Counted from the stretch's first letter, positions 48,434 to 58,084 are shown. The stretch: DNA of 64,000 nt from Agrobacterium tumefaciens (GCF_005221325.1 NZ_CP039889.1:1934501-1998500); one strand, 5' to 3'. Numbers and translations are program-made. The notes: generated by a model from the letters alone, not told the origin.

Positions 48434-49447
48434 TCATCGCGTCGTTGTCAGTCTTCCGTTTTCATCGACCTCTCGAACGATGTTGAACCAGTCTTCGGCG
48501 ATGAAAACATTGGTGTTGTCATCGCAGTTGCTAAGCCGTCGATACCCGTCAGCGAAGTGATCGTGGTTGATGACTTTGTGGTGGAAGGTCTTGTCATCGA
48601 AGATGGCGCTTTGAATTGAGAGCTTCATCAATTGCACGACCATGCCGAACCGCTGTAGACCGCCGTGCATGAGCCGCGTGATGAATTTCCTGGTAGGTTT
48701 GAACGAGGGTGCGAAACCGACGGTGGAACACAGCTCATTCAAAACCGATGCTACGAAGGGGATTTCGTGCTCCGTAAGCAATTCCATCTCGACGACACGG
48801 GTTCTCCGCGATGTTTGCTGATGAGGGTCAGCCTCGATGACGCCCATCATGTCATCCACGCCGCTCAGGATTAGCCAAACTGGCCAAGTGTCAGACTGCA
48901 TGATGGCTTTGATCTGGTTGGCCGGGTGCTCTTTGGACTTGCTCGTTGGGGCGTGGAGAACGTGCTGAAATTCATCAAAGAAGACGATCTTGTACTCTTT
49001 GACCATCAAAGCGTCCCGCAGCTTGTCCCAAATTGCGGTTTCGTTTTTGAGCGCGCCGCCTGGGTAGCCCGCTGCCTTGAGGGCATGCTCACCGAGTGAC
49101 TTCATCGAACATCCGGCAGGTGTTTTTACCCACAAGCAGGCCTGCTTTTTGTTGCCGTACTGATCGACGTAAGGCTGGAGACCGGGGTGGGTTTTGAGCC
49201 GATGGCGGATCATTGTGCTCTTCCCGCTGCCGGATTTGCCCGGCACGGCAATCGCATATCCCTCTGGCATATTGCCCGCCGCGATCTCGGAGATCATGAT
49301 GCTGAACTCGAGACTGAATTTGTCGTCCATCTTGGTCGCAACATAGAAATTCTCGAGCTTGGCAAGAAGCTCGGAGCGCATGAGTTGCGCCGGGTCCATG
49401 GTGGAACGAAGGAACTCAAGCATCGAGTTGGCAGGGTGGGGGTTCAT
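48434..49447 (-). CDS. tnsC: TnsC/TniB-type AAA+ transposition regulator
   Basis: A 337-aa AAA+ ATPase linking target selection to the transposase. Walker A is GKSGSGKS (70-77) and Walker B IVFFDEF with D158-E159. The sensor region LILSGVDDM and arginines in SRRTRVVEM follow. The frame is open further upstream inside tnsB, but the ATG at 49447 has ggag seven bases before it and follows the tnsB stop by four bases, so it is the real start. Confidence 0.92.
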   Translation of the reverse strand: MNPHPANSMLEFLRSTMDPAQLMRSELLAKLENFYVATKMDDKFSLEFSIMISEIAAGNMPEGYAIAVPGKSGSGKSTMIRHRLKTHPGLQPYVDQYGNKKQACLWVKTPAGCSMKSLGEHALKAAGYPGGALKNETAIWDKLRDALMVKEYKIVFFDEFQHVLHAPTSKSKEHPANQIKAIMQSDTWPVWLILSGVDDMMGVIEADPHQQTSRRTRVVEMELLTEHEIPFVASVLNELCSTVGFAPSFKPTRKFITRLMHGGLQRFGMVVQLMKLSIQSAIFDDKTFHHKVINHDHFADGYRRLSNCDDNTNVFIAEDWFNIVREVDENGRLTTTR

Positions 49448-49451
49448 GAGA

Positions 49452-51719
49452 TCACTCCTTCGTTTCGACACGCAGATTGACTGCGTCGATGTCCAGTTCG
49501 TCGTCATCATCCACGGCTGGAGTGGACGAGGGGGAGTTCTTTGTTGTCTTGGGTTTGATCTTCTGACGAACGTCACGTGCTGTGCGCTTATCGTTCGGCT
49601 CTTCCAGGACATCCGGGTCAAAGGTTCCGGTTGGGTTCATAGGGTCGTCCCCCGAGACGCTAGCGAGAAGGTCGGTGGTGCCGTCTGAGACCGGGCGCTG
49701 GGACGGATCAGCGAAGTCGATGTAGAGGTGCTTGGACCACTCCCCGTTCATCATGTTCTTGCGTTCGAAGTTTTTGATGGTTTTGTCGGTAATCAGCGGA
49801 CCACCGATGTCGTGTGCCAGCCGCGTTTGTTCAGCGGTCTTTTCGATGGCGGCCAACGCGTCGGCGACGATCTGACGCGCGCGCTCCTTACCAGGTGCGC
49901 GCTCTCCGAACTTCTTGCGGAGATAGATGACCGTCTCCATCCACTCCGGGACCGATACTCCTTTGAAGCCTTCGAATGTGGCGTATGCGTCGTACCAATT
50001 GTCGTCGCGGGGGTCTTTGAAGGAGATTGCCCACATGTCTCGATCGTTCATCCGTACTTCCACTTCACAATTGAGCTTGTGCATCACGAGGTCATCGAGC
50101 TCCCTTGATGCGTAAGTGTTTCCAAGGATAGTGATCCCGCGACGGCCGATCGTTCGAAAGAGACGGATGCCAAAGATGTCTCGATACTGCTCCACAGTGG
50201 GAGGAGGCGGAACAGCGCGCTCCTGTTGAGAGCCACGGTACCAGCGCTCCAGCGGCGTCTCGCCGCTCAGGGATCGGTGTGGCGTGTTGTGATAGCAAAC
50301 GACGATGAGCTGTACGAGAAGCTCGCACAGCATCTCGCGAGTGATGTGAGCGTGCTTCTCTGGCTTGTATTGTCCCTTCAGCAGAATGTTCCCAAAAGTC
50401 TGCCCCGAAAAGAAGTGCATGTATCGGGTAGACAACGACTGAAAAAACCTTTCGACGCGGCCCCGCAGATGGGGATGCTTGCTTGGAGGAATCGCATGTT
50501 TGCCAGTGAGAGCCTGCACGACGAGAGGGAACTCCTCGTTTGCGAAGCCTGCTCCAGCATCAGTGTGTACGCGGTCGGGAACGCCACACTGAGGCCATTC
50601 GATCGCCTCCTGTGAAAGCGCGGTCGTGTATTCCTTGTCACGGACGGCCATGGCCAAGGTGGCAATGGATTCTGCCGCACAAGGTGCGCCAGCAAGAACA
50701 CGCATCCCGAGGATCGAACGAGAGTATGCGTCGAGAGCGACACAAATCCAAACGCGCTCGATTTTTTTGATCCGGTCCTGGATGTTCAGGTCGAGCAACT
50801 CCCAGAACCCGAACATTTCGCAAATGACCATGAGGTTAATGTTCTGTTCATCCATCTCCACGATATGGAGGGGATAGCGCGGCTGAAGGCCTTTGCGGCT
50901 AATGGCGTGCTGACGTGTGGTGAGTTGATGGTCCTTGTCACGAGCGAGTTTTACGACGAACTCGTCCATCGCCTTCACCATGCGACGGAAGGTGCCATAC
51001 GAGCAAAGCCGGCCCGGCTTGTCATCGACCAATTCACGCCGCGCATGATCGCGTGCCAGCTTTGAGTATGCTGCCCACATATTCGGGACGTTTTCGCTCA
51101 AATATTCGTGGATGTAGGTGCCGAAATACTTCAGTTCTTCTGCGGAGAAACTGCTGCCAAAAGCTACGCGCCCACGATGTTTCCATACGAGGCTGCCATC
51201 CAAACGATTACCGTTCTGAAAATCCTTTACCCAGCGACGGAACTGACGGAGGGATACGATCCCACGCTTTTTGTTGCCGCGCTCCTTCCGGGCGTCATCG
51301 GCTTTTTCGATCAGTGACGCGTTCTCTAAGCGAAACTTGCGGAGAAACTGCTTGATGTCGTCGTCAGACTTCGTAAGCGTTCCTTCTTCAAGCTCCTCCA
51401 GGAATTGGCGCACCGCGACCGTTTTGAGAGCAACATCCTCGCGCAACTTGTCGAGAGATCGTTTGGCGGCACGCTTGATTGCGCTCTCTTTCGAGAAGTA
51501 ATGTCTTTCGATGACCAATTGATCTCGGTGGATATATTCGCGGATTTCCGACCAAGCCAGCACGATGGTATTTTGAGGCCGATCGTCATCAGACTTGATG
51601 ACCACCCCTTCTTCCAGGCGCTCGTCGAAACGACATGGACGTCCAAAGAACTCGATACGATCATCAGTACCGATTTCCGTGTAGGTCACCTTTTGGGGAT
51701 CATGCTTTTTCTTCGTCAT
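49452..51719 (-). CDS. tnsB: TnsB-type DDE transposase
   Basis: A 755-aa Mu/TnsB-class integrase. The N-terminal 260 residues are DNA-binding helical domains. The catalytic core has D290 (EMDEQ), D387 (VHTDAGAG) and E423 (RGRVERFF). A beta-barrel follows (RRGITILGNTYASRELDDL), and the acidic, low-complexity tail (about 690-755) is where TnsC usually docks. It joins the 3' ends of the element to target DNA while TnsA cuts the 5' ends. The ATG directly follows the tnsA TAA. Confidence 0.94.
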   Translation of the reverse strand: MTKKKHDPQKVTYTEIGTDDRIEFFGRPCRFDERLEEGVVIKSDDDRPQNTIVLAWSEIREYIHRDQLVIERHYFSKESAIKRAAKRSLDKLREDVALKTVAVRQFLEELEEGTLTKSDDDIKQFLRKFRLENASLIEKADDARKERGNKKRGIVSLRQFRRWVKDFQNGNRLDGSLVWKHRGRVAFGSSFSAEELKYFGTYIHEYLSENVPNMWAAYSKLARDHARRELVDDKPGRLCSYGTFRRMVKAMDEFVVKLARDKDHQLTTRQHAISRKGLQPRYPLHIVEMDEQNINLMVICEMFGFWELLDLNIQDRIKKIERVWICVALDAYSRSILGMRVLAGAPCAAESIATLAMAVRDKEYTTALSQEAIEWPQCGVPDRVHTDAGAGFANEEFPLVVQALTGKHAIPPSKHPHLRGRVERFFQSLSTRYMHFFSGQTFGNILLKGQYKPEKHAHITREMLCELLVQLIVVCYHNTPHRSLSGETPLERWYRGSQQERAVPPPPTVEQYRDIFGIRLFRTIGRRGITILGNTYASRELDDLVMHKLNCEVEVRMNDRDMWAISFKDPRDDNWYDAYATFEGFKGVSVPEWMETVIYLRKKFGERAPGKERARQIVADALAAIEKTAEQTRLAHDIGGPLITDKTIKNFERKNMMNGEWSKHLYIDFADPSQRPVSDGTTDLLASVSGDDPMNPTGTFDPDVLEEPNDKRTARDVRQKIKPKTTKNSPSSTPAVDDDDELDIDAVNLRVETKE

Positions 51720-52565
51720 TTAGATACCCTTTGCGAGAGATACGCGGGAGAGGCGCGTCATGATCATTTCTTCAGCATGCGGATGGTCGTGCTGAAGCTC
51801 GTTGTTGTCGATAAGGGCCCATACGGCGGTCCAGCTATCGGCGAAGGTGATCGCCGGATAGAGCTCGGCAAACAGGTCGAAGAGCATCGCCGTACCCCCC
51901 ATCATTCGGAGCTTTTCGATCAGCCGTTGGTTCGTCGCTTCATTCTGAAGCTTGCGCGATCGAAGGCGCTCCTCGGCGCACAAGACGGCAGGCTTGTTGA
52001 TTTGGAGGTCGGTGTAGAGGTGAATGCGATGCGCGAACCTACCGAGGCATTGCTTCATCAACAGTTCATGGATGATAGTCAGATCGCGGAGGTTGTCTTC
52101 CGCTCGCACGAGGTACAGCGACCGACAATTGTTGTCGAAGTCAGCACAGATGTCGGCATAGTGATGGCACAATTTTCCTTGATGTACGAATGGCAGAGGT
52201 CCGAATTGCGTGCGCACGCTCACAACGCGCGGGTTGCAAGCGAGCAACGTCAACAGGCCAGCTTCCAACTGGCTTTCAAGACGATGACTGGCCCCGCTAT
52301 CCCCGAACGGCATCGTGATGCGGTTGCTGACAATACTCATTCGTTCTTCTACGGGGGTGCTGTCAGGCTTGTTTTTCAGGGAGATGTCACGGTCGCCTTC
52401 AACGATGACCGGATATGAGCGACCCTGACGGCGACTGCCGCCTACCCCGCCGTTGCTGCCAAATGACGCGAAATTTGTCGTGCGCACATACGGGACGGCG
52501 AGTAAATCGCGTCCTTTACGGCGCTCGTGAAGAATCTGAATAGCAAGCGGAATCTCGACTTCCAT
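51720..52565 (-). CDS. tnsA: TnsA-type endonuclease
   Basis: A 281-aa protein with the TnsA N-terminal nuclease signature: E97-S-Q-L-E101, then HHYADICADF (D138) and YLVRAED where the family has a Lys-containing strand. The last position is Arg here, so full catalytic competence is not certain. The C-terminal helical part (MGGTAMLFDLFAEL and after) fits the TnsC-binding domain. ggggagagg precedes the ATG. It is the first gene of the operon. The presence of TnsA predicts cut-and-paste rather than replicative movement. Confidence 0.85.
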   Translation of the reverse strand: MEVEIPLAIQILHERRKGRDLLAVPYVRTTNFASFGSNGGVGGSRRQGRSYPVIVEGDRDISLKNKPDSTPVEERMSIVSNRITMPFGDSGASHRLESQLEAGLLTLLACNPRVVSVRTQFGPLPFVHQGKLCHHYADICADFDNNCRSLYLVRAEDNLRDLTIIHELLMKQCLGRFAHRIHLYTDLQINKPAVLCAEERLRSRKLQNEATNQRLIEKLRMMGGTAMLFDLFAELYPAITFADSWTAVWALIDNNELQHDHPHAEEMIMTRLSRVSLAKGI

Positions 52566-53739
52566 GCTCTACCTCTCCCCATGCGGGACCGCTCCGCTAG
52601 CCTCTCGGCTGCAGAATTGAACACGCCACCAGCCCGCGTTGCGGACGAAATGACAGGTCTGGCTGCTGATGCGGCTACAGACGTATGAGGTGTGGGGAGG
52701 TGGTGACGCCGGCGCGGCAAGCGAACGTCATGAAATCACGAGACCCGTCATTCTCGTGATTGGAATGTGAGATCACGTTGAGAGTGGTCGGATTTTTCGA
52801 GGCAGTAAAATTGAACATCCCGGTTACCTTTTGGCCTCATTGCGGTCGTCCCGCAGGCCAAGGCATCTTTGGGCCTTGCTCACGGAGACGCGAAACATAC
52901 CTTGTTCAATATTCGCATGGGTCGTCTCCCAGGTTGACACCCGGCGGTATGCGGCGGGTGTTTAAACTTGGCGACATGTTCCCACGCGATGGTTACTGGC
53001 TAGTTAACGTGGAAACCGCTCTATGTTCCGGTGAGGGAGCGGCAACCGAAGTCGACAACCACGAAAAGGTGTTCGGTCATATATCGGTTTTCGTTGGGTG
53101 GGGTCGGCATGGCAATCCTTTCTGCGCTCTGATGCGCTTTCGGGCAGGAAAGCGACAATAGCGATAGGTAGAACGGGCGAAGCTCGTGCGTCCTTGAAAG
53201 GAATTATTTGGCGTTACCGTGCATGGCGCATCTCCGTGAGCGACTCGGGGAAGGGGCAAAACTCTCACCCGGGTTAACCCACCCCGGGGAGCATGCTGGT
53301 ACGCCTACAATCGTACCTCACCGCGGGGACAGTTGTAGTCCTTGGGCCGCGCGCTCTCTTTGGCAAATCCCGTGATACTCGGCGGACCATGCAACTCTTA
53401 GGTCGCCGCATCGGATTTACAGTTGTGCATTTAACGATCTTTTTGGGCCCGTCAACTCAAATCGATCGAAAAAAGAAATAATCTAAGTTATTGTTATCGT
53501 TTATTAATTCTAAAATTTTAACAACTCTGGGAAAGCTGGTTATTTTTCCGGAGTTTAACAGCGGGACAGCATACAACGCTGGTACCGGACGGTTGATGGC
53601 GGCGGCATTCAATTGCAAAAATGATGCCCTTCTCCTCGAACTTTCGTTTGAAAGCCATTGTAAGTGATACCGGTGTGCTCTACCTTTCCATCAAGAAGAC
53701 TGTTGCGATTGCGCGATTTCAGAAAGGGAGGGCTAGCAA
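52566..53739. other. Non-coding region right of tnsA, probable element end
   Basis: Nearly 1.2 kb with no convincing gene. A 133-aa frame at 52760-53161 lacks a ribosome site and known domain. In Tn7-like elements the end next to tnsA carries transposase-binding repeats, but I could not see a repeat family shared with 35909-36023. gcgaca at 53152-53157 pairs with tgtcgc at 46529 without a target duplication. The tract 53470-53520 is very AT-rich. Confidence 0.45.
52734..52761. promoter_or_regulatory. Inverted repeat upstream of the tns operon
   Basis: aatcacgag, ten bases, ctcgtgatt: perfect 9-bp arms 170 bp before tnsA, with a further atcacg at 52772. It is a likely operator or a transposase-binding site. 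Confidence 0.5.
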
Positions 53740-53913
53740 ATGACCATGAGCATCTGCCCCGAGCTTCTCTCAGCTGTTTCTGAGGTCTGCAGCTACCGCT
53801 TTCACCACCGCTCCGCCGAGGTCCGATCTTTAGGGATACCCCCTAGAGTGCCGATAACGGACAGAAGGAGCTACAATGTCTTTGAAATCCCACAATATCT
53901 CCCGCGCTTCTGA
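53740..53913 (+). CDS. Small ORF, 57 aa, unknown
   Basis: MTMSICPELLSAVSEVCS begins behind a strong aaagggaggg site at good spacing. The ORF overlaps the next gene by 38 bp in another frame. No homology is recognised. The good ribosome site is the only support; it may be a real small protein or a translational coupler for the 53876 gene. Confidence 0.35.
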   Translation: MTMSICPELLSAVSEVCSYRFHHRSAEVRSLGIPPRVPITDRRSYNVFEIPQYLPRF

Positions 53914-54301
53914 GGCAGTGCGCGCCCGTCGGATTCTCGAGGCCACCTCAGCGGTATCCGAACTGGTGCTGAGGCTGCAGGCTGACCACCCGCACCGATC
54001 CCTTGATGGTATTCTGCTTGTGGTCAGCGATAAGGGTGTTGCCCTTGTACCCAACGGAAAAGCCACTGCAAGAAATTCGACGAACATTCCGATGCCGCGA
54101 GGTACCCGGGTTCGTCATCTGTTGGCAGCCTTGATGGTTGAGGACGGCGACGTCGAGTTGGCGATCAAGGTATTGACGGTGCGACTGGCGGAGGCAAATG
54201 AAGCCGGAAAAACTTTGAACATGTACCAGGACGAGGCGATTGGCGGGCCGAGCGTGGCGCTGCACCTTGCAGTCCGGGCTTTCGTTGACGTTGACGTTTG
54301 A
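53876..54301 (+). CDS. Protein of unknown function, 141 aa
   Basis: Not recognised. It is a soluble helical-beta protein (ARRILEATSAVSELVLRLQ, then LDGILLVVSDKGVALVPNG). gaaggag is well placed before the ATG, and a terminator follows at 54319. It lies at the head of the cluster with the TnsA-fold and AAA+ protease genes and may belong to the same system, though it has its own transcript end. Confidence 0.65.
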   Translation: MSLKSHNISRASEAVRARRILEATSAVSELVLRLQADHPHRSLDGILLVVSDKGVALVPNGKATARNSTNIPMPRGTRVRHLLAALMVEDGDVELAIKVLTVRLAEANEAGKTLNMYQDEAIGGPSVALHLAVRAFVDVDV

Positions 54302-54318
54302 AACGCGATCTGCGTGAC

Positions 54319-54355
54319 GGGCCGGACGACAGGCAGTTGCCGGCCCACTTTTTTC
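54319..54355 (+). terminator. Rho-independent terminator
   Basis: Stem gggccgg/ccggccc, followed by acttttttc, just after the 141-aa protein gene. Confidence 0.85.
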
Positions 54356-54506
54356 AAAAATTAGAGAGCGCTTATTGACGTTTCCCTTTTTGTTCTGTAT
54401 TTGTTCGGTTATGGAACATTTTACCCACCTCATACGAATAGGTTGATCCCCGCCCGCTGCGAGTCTCGCGGCGACGATCAACAGTATTGCGTTGGGGAAT
54501 TCGATA

Positions 54507-55124
54507 ATGGGTATCGCAGAGGCCGCGAAGTCAATTCGTGCAAACCGCAGTTCCGCATCAATCCGTACTTTCGAACCTTCGGCGACCGTCAAGTGTGATG
54601 GTCCGACGATGTTCCGTTCTCAGGTGGCGAGAGATACCGCCTGCCTTTTTGACGTGAACCCCTCGATCAGCTCTTGGCATTGTATGCCAATGCCACTGGA
54701 TTGCGGGGGAGGTGCCCACGTTCCAGATTTTGGTATCGTTGACGATGACGGTAGTCGGTTTTTACTCGATGCACCCGACAGGGTAATGCCTATCGATATG
54801 ATGGATATTGAGACCTGCGCCCACAGTCAGGGATTCAGGTATCGGCGTCTCGTTCGTCAAGAAGTCTATGACGGGTATCGATTGCAGAATGCAAGGGACC
54901 TGCTTCGCTACGGCAACCATACCTTGGCACTCGGCGACCGCGTGAGATTGCTCGCAGCATTAAGCGAACACGGCACGCTTACCGTTGCCGATTGCATGAC
55001 GGCCTTTGCTGAAACCAAGCCAATTGCCGCGCTCGCCCAGTTGATTTTGCGCGGCTTCGTAGAGGTAGACCTCGATACAGAGTTGCTGGGCCCGGAAACG
55101 TTGGTCCGGCGAATACGGTCCTGA
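54507..55124 (+). CDS. TnsA-fold protein lacking catalytic residues
   Basis: A 205-aa protein. FRSQVARDTACLFDVNPSISSW and GGAHVPDFGIVDDDGSRFLLDAPDR follow the pattern of the TnsA N-terminal nuclease (SxxE-R-D, PDF, ExK). However, the Glu is Ala41 and the ExK strand is LLDAP, so cutting activity is unlikely. The C-terminal part (LGDRVRLLAALSEHGTLTVADCMTAF and after) looks like a winged helix. It lies 46 bp before the AAA+ protease gene in the same direction. ATG 54507 was chosen over TTG 54492 because gggga is better spaced. Confidence 0.6.
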   Translation: MGIAEAAKSIRANRSSASIRTFEPSATVKCDGPTMFRSQVARDTACLFDVNPSISSWHCMPMPLDCGGGAHVPDFGIVDDDGSRFLLDAPDRVMPIDMMDIETCAHSQGFRYRRLVRQEVYDGYRLQNARDLLRYGNHTLALGDRVRLLAALSEHGTLTVADCMTAFAETKPIAALAQLILRGFVEVDLDTELLGPETLVRRIRS

Positions 55125-55170
55125 CTGAGGCGTCAGTGTAACCCGTTCACTCCGTTATCCGAGGAATCGC

Positions 55171-57108
55171 ATGCAATCTTACACAGCCAATTTGATGGCG
55201 AGCTTCGAGCCATATCACAGCTCGAACCGCAATATTGATCTACCAACGCATCTAGCGATGGTCTCGATGGCGAGATCGATCCGGCATTTTCTAAAACGGC
55301 GTTCATCGTTCGTGGCGGCTTTCATTTTGCCGCCCAACGCTGAGGTGCATTCGATCAAGATGGCCGCCAAATATCTACTTGAAGGCAGCGCGCCCGTGAA
55401 CGGGGAACAGGGTAACTACTTCGTTCTGGTCGTGGATAAGGAAACCGACCTCGCGAACGAGTTTTCGGGCTTTAGAAAACTACCAGACCTAAAGCGCGCG
55501 ATCATTCTGCTCGAAGACAACGACCTACTGACCAGTGAAATCCGCGTTGCCGCAGACATCGTGGCTTCCTTGTCTTCTCCATGTTCAACTGACTATCAAA
55601 TTGTAGCCCGGCGAATGGGCTTGGGAAAACTCTCGAAAACTGATGCAGATTTCCTTGCGAGCCTCTCGCCCAACCGTGTCGAGCTTGGGCTGAGGCGAAA
55701 CCGATCGCTGCAGGCCAGTCTTGGCCGTCTGCGACAATATTCCCGGATCGAGCAACCAAGACCTTCGCCCGACCCGATCCCCGCCGGACCCACACTCCAT
55801 GATCTCGCGGGCTATGGCGACGCGAAAGCCTGGGGCATCGAGCTTGCCGAGGACCTGGCGGCGTGGAAAGCTGGTATGCTGCCTTGGAGCGCTATGGAAT
55901 GCGGTATCCTGTTGTCCGGTCCTCCCGGGTCTGGAAAGACGTCATACGCAGCTGCACTGGCACGGACTTGTAACGCCAAGCTCATCCTCGCATCGGCAGC
56001 ACGGTGGCAGGCGAGGGGCCATCTCGGCGACCTTTTGAAGGCAATGCGAAAAGCATTCACGGAAGCCGCGGCCCAAGCGCCGTCAGTGCTTCTCATCGAC
56101 GAGTTCGACAGTTTCACAAGTCGCGATGATCGAACGGGCAGCAGCGCCAACTACCATCGGCAAGTCGTCAACGGGCTATTGGAATTGTTGGACGGGGCGC
56201 AGTCTCATGAAGGCGTGATCATCGTCGGCGCGACAAACTATCCAAACATCATTGATCCGGCGCTGCTGCGCGCGGGGCGGCTTGAACGCCATTTTACCAT
56301 TCCGCTTCCGGACGAGCGCGGACGTGAAGACATCTTCCGGTTCTATCTCGGCGAAGAACTCGCTCATGAGCCACTGGAGACTGTCGTTTTGGCGAGTGAA
56401 GGCTGGTCGGGCGCAGACATTGAACGATGTGTGCGCGACGCTCGTCGCCATGCGCGGAAAGCAAAGCGTTCGATGCTGATTGCCGACCTCGTAGCTGCCA
56501 TGCCGCCCGTAATCCCAGTCCCTTTAGCTGTACAGCGCTGCGTAGCCGCTCATGAACTAGGCCATGCAATTCTCGGTGTTCTGTTAGAGACAGAGCCATT
56601 GGTCGCGGTCTCCATCGAAAAAACCCTTCGTGTCGACAAGTCGACCCAGACGATGGGAACTACCGTGTTTGAGGAACAGCATTTCAATCGACGAACCGCC
56701 ACTCACTTTCGAGACAAGATTGCTGTTCTGTTGGGTGGTATCGCTGCGGAGGAAATGCTGTTCAAGGATTTCGAAAACAGTGGCGGCGGTGATCTGTCGG
56801 CAGACCTAAATCGCGCGACGGATATCGCTACCATGTTGGAGGTCACCTGGGGTCTCGGGAAAACGCTAACCGTCGAGCCTGATAGCAGCCCGCGTGCTCT
56901 GGCAGGATATCGTCATCGGCGTAGGGGTATCGCCAAGTCTGTGGAAGCGACATTAAAAGAAGAATTTTCGCGCGCGAAATCGTTACTTGAAGAACACAGG
57001 AGCGTTCTTCTTGATCTGCACGCTGATCTGGTACGCGAAGGAACTCTATCCGCCGACGTCGTTAAGGCGGCCGTAAAAGCGCATAGGGAGAGCAGAGTTA
57101 TCTCTTAG
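55171..57108 (+). CDS. Soluble FtsH-like AAA+ zinc metalloprotease
   Basis: A 645-aa protein. Residues 1-200 are an unrecognised domain. The AAA+ domain has Walker A GPPGSGKT (250-257), Walker B VLLIDEFDS and the second region of homology ATNYPNIIDPALLRAGRLERH. An M41 peptidase domain follows with HELGH (461-465) and the third-ligand region GGGDLSADLNRATDIA (about 538-553). FtsH normally starts with two membrane spans; none is present, so this is a cytosolic relative. It is expected to unfold and degrade proteins with ATP. The neighbour with a TnsA fold is a candidate partner or adaptor. Confidence 0.9.
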   Translation: MQSYTANLMASFEPYHSSNRNIDLPTHLAMVSMARSIRHFLKRRSSFVAAFILPPNAEVHSIKMAAKYLLEGSAPVNGEQGNYFVLVVDKETDLANEFSGFRKLPDLKRAIILLEDNDLLTSEIRVAADIVASLSSPCSTDYQIVARRMGLGKLSKTDADFLASLSPNRVELGLRRNRSLQASLGRLRQYSRIEQPRPSPDPIPAGPTLHDLAGYGDAKAWGIELAEDLAAWKAGMLPWSAMECGILLSGPPGSGKTSYAAALARTCNAKLILASAARWQARGHLGDLLKAMRKAFTEAAAQAPSVLLIDEFDSFTSRDDRTGSSANYHRQVVNGLLELLDGAQSHEGVIIVGATNYPNIIDPALLRAGRLERHFTIPLPDERGREDIFRFYLGEELAHEPLETVVLASEGWSGADIERCVRDARRHARKAKRSMLIADLVAAMPPVIPVPLAVQRCVAAHELGHAILGVLLETEPLVAVSIEKTLRVDKSTQTMGTTVFEEQHFNRRTATHFRDKIAVLLGGIAAEEMLFKDFENSGGGDLSADLNRATDIATMLEVTWGLGKTLTVEPDSSPRALAGYRHRRRGIAKSVEATLKEEFSRAKSLLEEHRSVLLDLHADLVREGTLSADVVKAAVKAHRESRVIS

Positions 57109-57210
57109 ACCGGGAACGCTGGCAGACCTGGTCGGCAACGAAAGTAGCAGTCTCCAAAGGCTCGTCGCTGCGTGCTGGCGCGGGCATCTTTGGCTGCGCT
57201 TCCCAATAAG

Positions 57211-57885
57211 TCAGCGATAGGCTTCGATCATTGATTTCGTAACGTCCTGTGAAAAACAGACTGGCGCATAACCGCCAGGCTTTGAATATGCACTTCGATT
57301 GCCGCATCTTCGGCCTCTGCGATCTGTGCTGTAGGGACAGGCGCACGTGCCGGGATAGTTGGCTAAGGATTCGGCAATGATCCGCTGGATGACTATTGTG
57401 GGTGATAGTGTTGGCGGAGGCTTGCTCTTTGGTTCCGACGGTTTTGAGATTTCCTCTCGCTTGGGGTTGTCATCCTGCAAGAACCTGGTTGCAACCCATC
57501 CTTCTTTCTGGGTCAGAATATCTTTGATCCGGGACCACTCTGCTTTCGACTGAAGGAGGTCGACTTTTCGTCCTCGATCTAGCCTATCGACAATCCGAGA
57601 CTTAGGGCTTGGCGCACCCCGGAGCGCGACGCCGTTTCCGGTGACGAACTTGGACCGAACCTCTACGTTAGTCTCCGATCTGAACGTCTCATCTAGCGGG
57701 GCGGCGGTGCTCCCAGAAGGGGAAGGTTGTTGGTCCCTCATCGTTGACAGCGGAGGTCTCGGAACGTGCTTACTCTCTGAAAAACTTGGCGAGGGTGTTG
57801 TCACGCCGGACTTCGGAGGCGTTTCCCCCAGTTTCGAAATCCCGAATAGGATAAGTCCGCAAAGTAGCCAGTAGCGTTTTTTCAT
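57211..57885 (-). CDS. SH3-domain protein with Cys-rich C-terminus
   Basis: A 224-aa envelope protein. An N-terminal hydrophobic stretch (YWLLCGLILFGIS) serves as signal or anchor, then comes a Pro/Ser linker. A bacterial SH3 domain follows (VTGNGVALRGAPSPKSRIVDRLDRGRKVDLLQSKAEWSRIKD). The conserved C-terminal motif is ANYPGTCACPYSTDRRGRRCGNRSAYSKPGG, with PVC and DVT after it. This tail is found on SH3 proteins of proteobacteria; its function is unclear. ATG at 57885 is chosen because the hydrophobic signal starts there. Confidence 0.72.
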   Translation of the reverse strand: MKKRYWLLCGLILFGISKLGETPPKSGVTTPSPSFSESKHVPRPPLSTMRDQQPSPSGSTAAPLDETFRSETNVEVRSKFVTGNGVALRGAPSPKSRIVDRLDRGRKVDLLQSKAEWSRIKDILTQKEGWVATRFLQDDNPKREEISKPSEPKSKPPPTLSPTIVIQRIIAESLANYPGTCACPYSTDRRGRRCGNRSAYSKPGGYAPVCFSQDVTKSMIEAYR

Positions 57886-58084
57886 AAGAGCCCCCGCGGT
57901 ATATTGCCGAGGGCTAAAATGCTCTGCAAGTAGCAATGATTGCCACTCTCAACTTAATGGTTAATTTCAGCGGCCTGTAGCCGGCGGGTGGTCGCTCTTG
58001 GCCTTCGGCGGGCGCGTGCGTAAGCGGCCCGGGCGCGGCCAGGTGGTTTTTTAAGCTCGGAGGAAGTTCTTCGCTAAACTGAAC

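Larger units (their letters stand above)
46679..52565 (-). mobile_element. Tn7-like transposition module (tnsA-tnsB-tnsC-tniQ)
   Basis: Four leftward genes are joined by minimal gaps: tnsA stop and tnsB start touch, tnsB and tnsC are 4 bp apart, and the tnsC stop touches the tniQ start. This is the complete heteromeric transposase (TnsA+TnsB), AAA regulator and target selector of a Tn7-like element. Cargo in such elements normally lies beyond tniQ, which here is the Detocs-like operon, patatin and hydrolase genes. The true ends could not be fixed. Confidence 0.88.

Noticed and set aside
46529..53157. TGTCGC/GCGACA as the two ends of the Tn7-like element
   Set aside because: No 5-bp target duplication (tagga against atagc), and the inward sequences share too little similarity.
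52760..53161. 133-aa gene right of tnsA
   Set aside because: No ribosome site, no recognisable fold, overlaps the operator-like inverted repeat.
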